From: Bacteroidales bacterium UBA932 | GTDB lineage: Bacteria > Bacteroidota > Bacteroidia > Bacteroidales > UBA932 | DNA: 13,944 bases | Assembly: GCA_002293585.1 (NCBI GenBank) | Contig: DBDM01000144.1 | Coordinates: 1 to 13,944, forward strand | Direction of reading: 5' to 3' | In this document: in pieces, positions 7,286 through 13,944 of the stretch | Layout: the number at the start of each line of letters is the position of its first letter | Position numbering within the stretch: position 1 is the first letter of the stretch | Position numbers and translations under genes: made by a program | The notes under the pieces: generated by a model | The model's input: only the letters and a program-made list of their open reading frames with translations | Told to the model about the DNA's origin: nothing | Databases searched by the model: none

Positions 7286-7306
7286 CAACGTTAAAATGTC
7301 GGTTAT

Positions 7307-8173
7307 ATGCTTAGAATGTGGACGAAAAGGCGGCGTACAATACCGGTAGATACTATCTGCCGCAATTGTGGCACACAAACTGTGGGTCGTTATTGCCATG
7401 TGTGCGGACAGGATATTTTCGCCGGACAGGGACAACCTGTGCTGAAATTTATCGGGCAACTGCTGACGAACGCTTTTGCACTCGACGGCAAAACGCCGGT
7501 CACGCTATGGTCACTGATTGCCCGGCCGGGCTTCCTGCCGGGCGAATACCGCATAGGGCGCATCAACCGCTATGTGCATCCGGTAAAGCTGTTCTGGATG
7601 GCTACGCTGATTTTCTTCGCCCTGCTGATTGGCCAGATTGATATTACAAACGATAGAAAAGCGGCTGCACAGCAGGACACCACTACCGAACTGCCAGTTG
7701 CTGCAAAAGACAGCGAAAATAATTCATCGCCGTCCTACTCCGACGACAAGTTTGACTTGGCTAAAAGCCGCGCATACATTGCCAAATACGGTCCCTTCGC
7801 CGTGTTCCTGATCATTCCTGTTTTTGCCCTGTTGCTGGCGCTATTTTTCTGGCGCAACAAATTCTACTACATGTACCACATGGTATTCGCCCTGCATTTC
7901 CACACCTTTCTGTGGATATATTTTAGCCTGCTGTATGTAGTTGACATTTTCACGCCCGATCTGCAATTTCCGGACTGGCTGTCGTGCCTGCTATTCTTCA
8001 TTCCGGGCGTTTACCTGAGTGTAGCGTTTCGCCGTTTCTACCATACCAAAACAAGGTGGAGCGCCGTATGGAAGGCCACTATCATTACCCTGCAGTATAT
8101 GCTCCTGAACCTTATATTCATCGTGGCCTTAACCTTTGCTATCCTGCTAATATTTTTTCCGGAGGAATTGTAG
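7307..8173 (+). CDS. DUF3667 zinc-ribbon membrane protein
   Basis: A 288-residue protein of unknown function. Residues 18-33 form a zinc ribbon (C18, C21, C30, C33 in CRNCGTQTVGRYCHVCG), followed by a conserved amphipathic stretch (WSLIARPGFLPGEY, then INRYVHPVKLFW at 86-97), which is the pattern of the DUF3667 family common in Bacteroidota. Membrane segments are visible at about 96-112, 162-181, 197-213, 226-241 and 258-284. A polar Ser/Asp-rich loop at about 115-155 separates the first two. The ATG at 7307 is used; an ATG three codons later is equally possible. It diverges from the CDF gene and converges on the PP2C gene with 39 bases between and no hairpin. The ribbon faces the cytoplasm if the first segment is at 96, but no partner or substrate can be named. 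Confidence 0.8.
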   Translation: MLRMWTKRRRTIPVDTICRNCGTQTVGRYCHVCGQDIFAGQGQPVLKFIGQLLTNAFALDGKTPVTLWSLIARPGFLPGEYRIGRINRYVHPVKLFWMATLIFFALLIGQIDITNDRKAAAQQDTTTELPVAAKDSENNSSPSYSDDKFDLAKSRAYIAKYGPFAVFLIIPVFALLLALFFWRNKFYYMYHMVFALHFHTFLWIYFSLLYVVDIFTPDLQFPDWLSCLLFFIPGVYLSVAFRRFYHTKTRWSAVWKATIITLQYMLLNLIFIVALTFAILLIFFPEEL

Positions 8174-8212
8174 CAGGCTGAAATATTGTTTTGATTGAAA
8201 ATTAGAAGTTCA

Positions 8213-8977
8213 TCAGTCATTATTTTCCGCTTCTTTGATGCGCAGTAAAATAACGCTGACATTGTCTTTGCCACCGGCCTGCTTGGCTGCTTCCACCAAT
8301 GCCGTGGCGGTGGGTGTTTCGCCCGACAGGATTTGCTCTATCGCTTCGTCGGCCACCATGTCGCAAAGACCATCGGAACAGATAAGGAAAAGGTCGTCGT
8401 CATAGAGTTGTCCTGTGAGGCCTTTGACTTCAACAAAGGCCGTTGCGCCGGCGCCGAGCGAATTGTATATCTGGTTGGCGGGCAAGGAATGATCGCCGGT
8501 GAGTTCGCGCATGGAATGGTCGGTGGACAGCTGGCGGAGAATGCCGTTACGGAAACGGTATAAGCGACTGTCGCCAATGTTGAGTGCAAAAATAAATTCA
8601 CCGTAAAACAACAGGCCGCAAAAGGTGGTGCCCATGCCATCATATTCGGGGGAACGGCGTCCCTGCTCCAAAATATGCCGGTGGGCGTTCTCTGTCCATT
8701 CCTTCACTTTGTCGGTGAGGTCGCCTGCCGATAAACCATCGGGAAGATCCAGCACAAAGGCTGCAAAAAACTGGGCAGCAAACTCGGAGGCAACTTCTCC
8801 CCCATTGTGCCCACCCATGCCGTCGGCCACTATAGCGGCGAAACGCGCATTATCCCCGATTTCCCAATCAGTCGTTTCCGCCTTATCGCGAAACAATTCG
8901 CCGCCCAACAAAATCATATCTTCATTGTTTTGCCTTACGCAGCCTCTGTCGCAGTGTATATCGGATTTTATTAACAT
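8213..8977 (-). CDS. PP2C-family Ser/Thr protein phosphatase
   Basis: A 254-residue cytoplasmic metal-dependent phosphatase that removes phosphate from Ser/Thr residues. The whole PP2C core is present: VRQNNED (14-20), VADGMGGHNGGEVAS (50-64, with D52), GMGTTF (114-119), NIGDSRLYRF (133-142), DHS (153-155), LICSDGL (199-204, with D202) and GGKDNVSVILL (235-245, with D238). All expected Mn/Mg ligands are there, so it should be active. There is no signal peptide, membrane segment or extra domain; length is typical of bacterial Stp/PrpC enzymes. It is the last gene of the operon and starts 3 bases after the stop of the FHA gene, so the two are almost certainly translated from one message. The context suggests that it reverses the phosphorylation read by the FHA domain. 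The matching kinase is not in the window. Confidence 0.93.
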   Translation of the reverse strand: MLIKSDIHCDRGCVRQNNEDMILLGGELFRDKAETTDWEIGDNARFAAIVADGMGGHNGGEVASEFAAQFFAAFVLDLPDGLSAGDLTDKVKEWTENAHRHILEQGRRSPEYDGMGTTFCGLLFYGEFIFALNIGDSRLYRFRNGILRQLSTDHSMRELTGDHSLPANQIYNSLGAGATAFVEVKGLTGQLYDDDLFLICSDGLCDMVADEAIEQILSGETPTATALVEAAKQAGGKDNVSVILLRIKEAENND

Positions 8978-8980
8978 AAG

Positions 8981-9667
8981 CTATTCGCTAACTACAAATT
9001 TCAAATCATAGAAGGCTATCGTATCGCCAAGCCTGAACACCGCAGGTTGGTGGGCAGCGAGCTTTTGTCCATTGAGGAAAGTACCGTTGGACGAATCCAA
9101 ATCGACAATTTCCCACGCTCCGACGGCATTGACCTGCACACGAGCGTGTGTGCCCGAAACATAGCCCTGGCTGCCGAACACATGCACGTAATCGCCCGTA
9201 CGCCTTCCGACAACAGCGCCGTTCTTCAGTTCCAGGCGGGCGTTGAGCGCCGCGCACACAAGGCACTTCGGCTCGGCGGGAGCAGCGGACGGACGGACGG
9301 TGTTCTCAGACGTAGCGGGCTGTGCAACCGATGGCGGCGGCTGGCCTACGGCAGTTGTTTGCAACGGTGTGACAACCGGCTGTGGCGGCGTCACTGTTGG
9401 CTGCGGCGGCGCTGATACCGGCGCGGTGGCCGTTCCCACTGCAGGGGCAGCGGAAGGCATAGGAGCAGATGATGGCGCAGGCGGCAACGGCTGGTTATTC
9501 GCTGCATCCTTTGCCAGTACAAGCGCTGCGCCACACTGTCCGCAGACTTTACTACCTTTCTTAAAACCGTGAACCGGGCAAAGTTTCAACTCTTCGCCAC
9601 ACTGGTCACAGTAAAAACTGTCGTTTTCTATTTCTTTGCCGCAAAACGGACATTTAACTAATTCCAT
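8981..9667 (-). CDS. Double zinc-ribbon protein with C-terminal FHA domain
   Basis: A 228-residue soluble adaptor-like protein. Residues 6-23 are a CX2C-X10-CX2C zinc ribbon (C6, C9, C20, C23). A second metal knuckle follows with C30, H33, C42 and C45 (CPVHG then CGQCG). Residues about 55-133 are a flexible Pro/Ala/Thr-rich linker with the near repeat PPQPTVTPPQPVVTP. Residues about 144-226 form an FHA domain that should bind phosphothreonine peptides: GRR at 154-156, VSGTH at 170-174, SSNGTFLNG at 192-200, and LGDTIAF near the end. The key Arg, Ser, His and Asn residues appear intact. A further CLVC (135-138) sits just before the FHA fold. It lies 2 bases after the AAA+ gene and 3 before the phosphatase gene, so it probably links phosphorylation state to the AAA+ machine. 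The partner protein is not known. Confidence 0.88.
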   Translation of the reverse strand: MELVKCPFCGKEIENDSFYCDQCGEELKLCPVHGFKKGSKVCGQCGAALVLAKDAANNQPLPPAPSSAPMPSAAPAVGTATAPVSAPPQPTVTPPQPVVTPLQTTAVGQPPPSVAQPATSENTVRPSAAPAEPKCLVCAALNARLELKNGAVVGRRTGDYVHVFGSQGYVSGTHARVQVNAVGAWEIVDLDSSNGTFLNGQKLAAHQPAVFRLGDTIAFYDLKFVVSE

Positions 9668-9669
9668 AA

Positions 9670-12600
9670 TTATTCAAAGTCTTCAACAATTAATTGTTTA
9701 AACGCATTTTTATCAAAATCCGGATTGTCCATAATCTTCACTAAGCGGGAAGATTGATTTTTCTTTACCCTGTCAAAATAATTATTCACTTCGCGGGCAT
9801 TGGCAAAGTTCTTGCCACGATGGCCGTACAGTTCATTGAAGTATTGCCGCATCATGGTTTCCGCCTCCGGCGTCAGTTCTAAATGATCCTTTGCCGCTTT
9901 CAGCAAAAAGATGTTCGCCATTTCCTCTCCGGTATAATCTTCAAAATGGATGGTCTTGGTGAACCGGCTTTCCAATCCGCTGTTAGTATCGATCCACTGC
10001 TGCATTTCCTTCGGATAACCGGCAGCAATAAACACCATCTTCCCTTTATAATCAAGCATCATCGGCAGCATCGTATCGGTAGCTTCCTGTCCGAAATCGT
10101 TACCTACGCCTTTGAGCGAATAGGCCTCGTCGATGAAGAACACGCCACCCACTGCTCCTTTTACCGCTTTTTCTGTCTGCGGAGCAGTCTGTCCGACAAA
10201 TTGGGCTACCAGATCCTTGCGCGTAACTTCCACCAGTTTATTGGTCGGCAGCACGCCCAGGGAATAAAAGATATCCGCCATGATACGTGCCACCGTAGTT
10301 TTCCCGGTGCCGGGATTACCCACAAACAAATAATGGTCGCTCACACCCTGGAACTTCTTACCCAGCGCTTCCGCCTTCTTGCGCTCCACTTCAATGTATG
10401 ATGCAATCTCGCGCACTTCACGCTTCACCGCTTCCAGCCCAATCAGGTTATCAAGTTCCTTCATACATTCGTTGATGTCTATAGCTTTCGGCGCATCGTA
10501 GGGAATATCATCGACCTCAAGGGTAGCATAGACTTCCCTGGTTATTTCCTCTCCTCTGTTCATCGCCCCTGCCAGTCGGTTCGACTTGCGAATCTTCGCT
10601 TTATCCAACAGTTTGGTCATCTCGCCTGCATTGCCGAAATTCGCCGCCTTGGCGTCTACCATCTGCGCCACTAACTTTTTCAGGCGCTCTTTCGCTTCAT
10701 CGGTAAGAGTCAATCCCTGCTTTTTAGCATTCAGCATAAATATGTCGACGAGCTGCGGCATAGTATAATCTTCGATATGCAGGAAGGTGGTAAAGCGGCG
10801 TTTGAAGCCGGGATTGGCATTGTCAATAAACTCTTCCATCTCCTTGCGGTAACCGGCGCACACCACCACAAATTTTCCGGCATCCTTCACCATGCGCGTC
10901 ATCAGTGCTTCCACCGCTTCCTGCCCCGACTTATCCTGATTACCGGCCTTATCCATGGCCGTCAGCGTATAGGCCTCGTCAATAAACAAGATACCACCCA
11001 TCGCCTCATCGCAAGCCTTATCCGTTACTTTGGCTGTTTCGTTCTGGAAAGAAGACAACAGGTTCTTGCGTTCTTTTTCCACTACTTTCGCGGTGGGTAA
11101 AAGGCCTACAGCTTTAAAGATTTCGCCTAACTTCAAGGCAATGGTCGTCTTTCCCGTTCCCGGATTTCCTGTGATCACAATATGGACATTGGTCAGTTCG
11201 GCATCTGCAAAACCACGTTCCATCATTTTCTTATCCATCATCAGTTTGTTGGCCAATGCGCGGATCTCCTTCTTCACACTGTCCATGCCGATAAATTCGT
11301 CCAGCTCAGCCAGTATGCCGTCCAGATCTTTTTCCTTCATGTTTTCTTCCCCTTCAATATCTACGCGCGCAAGAATACTGAGCATATCGGGGGTATAATC
11401 AGGCGTTCCTTTTAGCGCCTGCAAGCGCATACCCTGATTCTTCAAGGCCTTGTCAAAGGCGTTCCGCACTTCGCGGGCATTGCCGAATGACTTAGTGTTG
11501 CGGCCGATATACATCTTTTTGAAATAATTGCCAATATGTTTTTCCGCCTCTTCATCCAATACTAATTTCTCTTTCGTCACCATCCGGCGGAAAATCTCGG
11601 TCAGCTCCTCCGCTTTGTAGTCGCGGAAATTCACCGTTTCATTAAAGCGCGACGCCATACCGGAATTGGCCGTTAGAAAATCAGCCATTTCCTTGGAATA
11701 GCCGGCAGCAATGCAGACAAACTTTCCACGGTTGTCTTCCACCAGCTTCAACAAAGTGTCGATGGCCTCCTGCCCGAAATTATCGCTGTCGCTTTGCTTG
11801 AGTGCATAAGCTTCGTCCACAAAAAGAATACCACCCATAGCACGATCCACGGCATCCTGCACCGCCAGCGCTGTCTGCCCCACATAGCCGGCCACCAGCT
11901 GACTCCTGTCCACTTCCACCAACTGTCCGGTAGGCAATACATCCAGCGAGTTGAGAATGTCTGCAAAAACACGGGCAATGGTGGTTTTTCCCGTGCCGGG
12001 ATTGCCCAAAAAGAGAAAATGGTCTTTAACCTCCCGCTTGGCATTGCCACCTTTGCGCTCACGCTCAAGATCCATTTTATGAATCAGTTTCTGTATGGTT
12101 TCCTTAATGTCATCAATACCTACAAACTCATCGAGCTCGGCCATGATTTCATCATAGGTTTTCCGGCGGAACTCCATACCCTGAATATCATCAGGCAGCA
12201 CGGCCTTCGCCTTAGGGTCACGCTTGATGGTCGTGGCATAAATCTTCTCTGCTTTTTGAATGGCTAAGTGGGCATTACCGAAGTCCGACTTTTTGTTGCG
12301 TATTTCGTATTTGAATATCCGTTCGAGTTTTTCCCGTGCATCATCCGGCAAGTCCAGATCATCATCCTTCAATCGTCCGGCACAAATTTCCAGCAATTCT
12401 TCCGCCGAAAAATCCTTCAAATCGAAATGGTATTCAAAGCGGTTGGCCACGTCGGGATTGGTAATCATAAATGTTTTCAGTCCCGACAATCCCGACAGAA
12501 TCACAATAGGATCATTGTTCCACTCGTCGTTCATGCACTTGAATAATTTATCAAGCTTGTTGATGTCGTCGGAAGCCTTTTGCGGCAACAGCTTTTGCGC

Positions 12601-13023
12601 ATTTTCTATAACCAGCAGGCCACCCTTCGCTTTCTTGATATTCTCACTCCAGTTATCCACCTTGTCATCTTTCTTCGAAAAATCTTCGTAATCCACAGCG
12701 TCAACAATCACCGCCTTCGGATTTTTGACCACATCCGTAGAATAGAGCAGGTGCTGCAACACGTCTACCAGCTTAGTTTTTCCGGTACCCGTGTTCCCGG
12801 TAATGACCATATCCATGCCCAGGCGTTTTTTCACCCCTGTGGCTTTGGCCCTTTCCTGAATACTTTCGCAGGTTTTGACCAAATCCTGCAATTGGTTTTT
12901 CACCTGTTCCATCCCCACCAGTGCCTGCAAGGGGGCGTTGGATTTGGTAACCACATTGGCACCACACCATTTGCAGTAAACGGCTTTATCGCGATTCGGC
13001 TTATTGCATTTCGGACAATTCAT
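9670..13023 (-). CDS. Zinc ribbon protein with four tandem CbxX/CfqX-type AAA+ modules
   Basis: A 1117-residue soluble ATPase. Residues 3-20 form a CX2C-X10-CX2C zinc ribbon. Four AAA+ modules follow, each opened by a short LxxLVG/LDEFVG-type motif: module 1 about 32-270, module 2 297-535, module 3 573-815, module 4 856-1100. Walker A is GNTGTGKT (76-83) in module 1 and GNPGTGKT (340, 619, 902) in the others. Walker B is intact in modules 2-4 (D403-E404, D682-E683, D965-E966) but reads E140-N141 in module 1. Pore-loop-like GYVGQTA (379) and QFVGQTA (941) occur in modules 2 and 4, but SSFQNETA (657) in module 3. Arginine fingers are R195, R459, R743 and R1020. The sensor-2 Arg is present at 517 and 1077, but is His252 in module 1 and Gly800 in module 3. 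CbxX/CfqX relatives remodel proteins (CbbX on Rubisco, EccA in type VII secretion, SpoVK) and normally carry one such domain. The substrate here is unknown. Confidence 0.9.
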   Translation of the reverse strand: MNCPKCNKPNRDKAVYCKWCGANVVTKSNAPLQALVGMEQVKNQLQDLVKTCESIQERAKATGVKKRLGMDMVITGNTGTGKTKLVDVLQHLLYSTDVVKNPKAVIVDAVDYEDFSKKDDKVDNWSENIKKAKGGLLVIENAQKLLPQKASDDINKLDKLFKCMNDEWNNDPIVILSGLSGLKTFMITNPDVANRFEYHFDLKDFSAEELLEICAGRLKDDDLDLPDDAREKLERIFKYEIRNKKSDFGNAHLAIQKAEKIYATTIKRDPKAKAVLPDDIQGMEFRRKTYDEIMAELDEFVGIDDIKETIQKLIHKMDLERERKGGNAKREVKDHFLFLGNPGTGKTTIARVFADILNSLDVLPTGQLVEVDRSQLVAGYVGQTALAVQDAVDRAMGGILFVDEAYALKQSDSDNFGQEAIDTLLKLVEDNRGKFVCIAAGYSKEMADFLTANSGMASRFNETVNFRDYKAEELTEIFRRMVTKEKLVLDEEAEKHIGNYFKKMYIGRNTKSFGNAREVRNAFDKALKNQGMRLQALKGTPDYTPDMLSILARVDIEGEENMKEKDLDGILAELDEFIGMDSVKKEIRALANKLMMDKKMMERGFADAELTNVHIVITGNPGTGKTTIALKLGEIFKAVGLLPTAKVVEKERKNLLSSFQNETAKVTDKACDEAMGGILFIDEAYTLTAMDKAGNQDKSGQEAVEALMTRMVKDAGKFVVVCAGYRKEMEEFIDNANPGFKRRFTTFLHIEDYTMPQLVDIFMLNAKKQGLTLTDEAKERLKKLVAQMVDAKAANFGNAGEMTKLLDKAKIRKSNRLAGAMNRGEEITREVYATLEVDDIPYDAPKAIDINECMKELDNLIGLEAVKREVREIASYIEVERKKAEALGKKFQGVSDHYLFVGNPGTGKTTVARIMADIFYSLGVLPTNKLVEVTRKDLVAQFVGQTAPQTEKAVKGAVGGVFFIDEAYSLKGVGNDFGQEATDTMLPMMLDYKGKMVFIAAGYPKEMQQWIDTNSGLESRFTKTIHFEDYTGEEMANIFLLKAAKDHLELTPEAETMMRQYFNELYGHRGKNFANAREVNNYFDRVKKNQSSRLVKIMDNPDFDKNAFKQLIVEDFE

Positions 13024-13050
13024 TGGCTTTATTGTAATTTATTATGTACG

Positions 13051-13944
13051 TTATTTAATAATGATCTCTTCAAAAATGTAATTATTGGTTCCCTGCAAGG
13101 AGAAGCGGGTACCGCTTACGCCTTCAAAAACAAGATAAAAACCGGTAGTCACTTTCGTGAAATGCTCATCTTCGCCCTTGTCCACGGGCTTCCACGTTTG
13201 CGAAGCGTTGTCCAGATTAGTCAATACAATTTGGTTACGGTTGTTCCAAAATGCACCGTAATCGCCATCGCCGCCATTGCCTTGCGCTGCTCCCGTAAAG
13301 AACAGATAAAACTTGCCCCCTTCACTATTCGCCCTGTCGATGAACAGTTGTTTATTAGCACCATTTTGTTTGGCGCGGGGCCGCGGGTTAAAACTATAGG
13401 GCCACTGCGAAGCTTTTGCCGCCGCGACTTTTGTTTCTGTTGGTACTGGTATTGGTGCCGCTGCAGGTGCTTGCTTAGGCGTTTCCTGCACTGCCGCCGG
13501 CGCCTTTGTTCCGGCCGCTGCTTTTGTTGCAGGAGGTGTTTTTGCACCTGCCGAAGAAGCATTGGAAGCGGTTTCTCGGCTTGACGTTGCTGTTCCTTTG
13601 GAGAAATTGAAGTTCACCTGCTTTTTCGTCGTATAATTCTGATAAATCCCGGAGAACGTCGTGAAATCATCGTTGAACGTACCATTATATTCACCGTCTA
13701 AAACGCCATTATCGGGACGCGTATCGTCAAAATGGAAAGTCTTTTCCTCCATATCCACCGTGCCCTTCAGCGTTTCGGTTGTTTGGTTGGTATATCGTAC
13801 GCTGATGCGGGCATTCACTTCATGTGCAGCGGCATCAACTATGGTAAACGTAGCATTGCGGCCTTCAAAGGTGCCCTGCCATTCGCCTTTCAACGCCTGG
13901 GAAATTTCTGCATCAATCAGCCATCCTGCGCTTTGCGATGAAGC
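13051..13944 (-). CDS. Unrecognised protein with two beta-rich domains and an Ala/Pro linker (partial, 5' end outside)
   Basis: The frame stays open to the right edge, so the gene begins outside the window; the first in-frame start-like codon (TTG at 13893) lies inside a continuing sequence (ASSQSAGWLIDAEISQALKG) and is not a convincing start. Visible are 297 residues. The first 115 or so form a beta-rich domain opening with GEWQGTFEG, with evenly spaced strands and turns (LDGEYNGTFNDD, FSGIYQNY), reminiscent of small lipocalin/avidin-like barrels; this is only a resemblance. About 65 residues of Ala/Pro/Thr/Lys-rich linker follow. The last 115 form a second beta-rich, Gly/Asn/aromatic-rich domain (FYLFFTGAAQGNGGDGDYG, SLQGTNNYIFEEIIIK). 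No catalytic motif is recognised. Whether it has a signal peptide or an N-terminal enzyme domain cannot be seen. It precedes the AAA+ gene by 27 bases on the same strand. Confidence 0.75.
   Translation of the reverse strand, partial: ASSQSAGWLIDAEISQALKGEWQGTFEGRNATFTIVDAAAHEVNARISVRYTNQTTETLKGTVDMEEKTFHFDDTRPDNGVLDGEYNGTFNDDFTTFSGIYQNYTTKKQVNFNFSKGTATSSRETASNASSAGAKTPPATKAAAGTKAPAAVQETPKQAPAAAPIPVPTETKVAAAKASQWPYSFNPRPRAKQNGANKQLFIDRANSEGGKFYLFFTGAAQGNGGDGDYGAFWNNRNQIVLTNLDNASQTWKPVDKGEDEHFTKVTTGFYLVFEGVSGTRFSLQGTNNYIFEEIIIK

Noticed and set aside
9300..9500. Possible tandem DNA repeat in the FHA gene
   Set aside because: The repetition is low-complexity coding for a Pro/Ala/Thr linker, without a fixed repeat unit.
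9670..13023. Naming the AAA+ protein SpoVK (sporulation) or CbbX (Rubisco activase)
   Set aside because: These labels come from the shared CbxX/CfqX domain. The organism looks like a non-sporulating Bacteroidota, no Rubisco gene is present, and four modules with a zinc ribbon differ from both.
12580..13584. Long plus-strand open frame of 334 codons opposite the AAA+ gene and its upstream neighbour
   Set aside because: It spans two well-supported minus-strand genes, is antisense to both, and its sequence has no domain-like pattern, with a Cys/Arg-rich tail produced by the antisense of the Ala/Pro linker.
13051..13893. Start of the beta-domain gene at 13893
   Set aside because: That codon is TTG (Leu) and the frame continues open with plausible protein sequence to the window end, so the gene is partial.
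8213..13944. Fragment of a type VI secretion locus
   Set aside because: FHA and PP2C genes do occur there, but no Tss sheath, baseplate, membrane complex or ClpV gene is visible, and the AAA+ domains are of CbxX rather than ClpV type.

Overview
The window reads as chromosomal DNA of a member of the Bacteroidota, probably a Bacteroidales-like anaerobe. The evidence is a tryptophanase of the Bacteroides type, a TonB receptor paired with a HmuY-type lipoprotein, a DUF3667 membrane protein, almost no Shine-Dalgarno sites, and promoters with the Bacteroidota pattern (TTTG about 20 bases before TAnnTTTG). No RNA gene, CRISPR array or insertion sequence was seen. No gene-free stretch exceeds 200 bases.

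Left part (1-2275): the tail of a probable diacylglycerol/lipid kinase; then an AT-rich MntA/HepT toxin-antitoxin pair with its own good promoter; then tnaA on the minus strand, which would make indole, pyruvate and ammonia from tryptophan. Middle (2282-6292): tnaA and a TonB-dependent receptor diverge from a short AT-rich region. The receptor is followed by a HmuY-like surface lipoprotein with no histidine at all, so this is a probable haem-type uptake pair whose ligand chemistry is unusual. A NhaA sodium/proton antiporter follows on the same strand.

Next (6295-8173): a zinc-type cation diffusion facilitator and a DUF3667 zinc-ribbon membrane protein diverge from a 97-base region with two back-to-back promoter elements and a perfect 10-base palindrome between them.

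Right part (8213-13944, all minus strand): the most interesting block, a tightly packed operon. In transcription order it encodes (1) a protein cut by the window edge, with two beta-rich domains joined by an Ala/Pro/Thr-rich linker; (2) a 1117-residue protein with an N-terminal zinc ribbon and four AAA+ modules in one chain, of which modules 2 and 4 look intact and 1 and 3 are each altered; (3) a protein with two zinc ribbons, a long Pro/Ala linker and a C-terminal FHA domain; (4) a PP2C phosphatase. The gaps are 27, 2 and 3 bases. A phosphothreonine reader and eraser are present without a kinase in the window. I infer a phosphorylation-controlled AAA+ remodelling machine. I do not recognise it as any named system, and its substrate is unknown.
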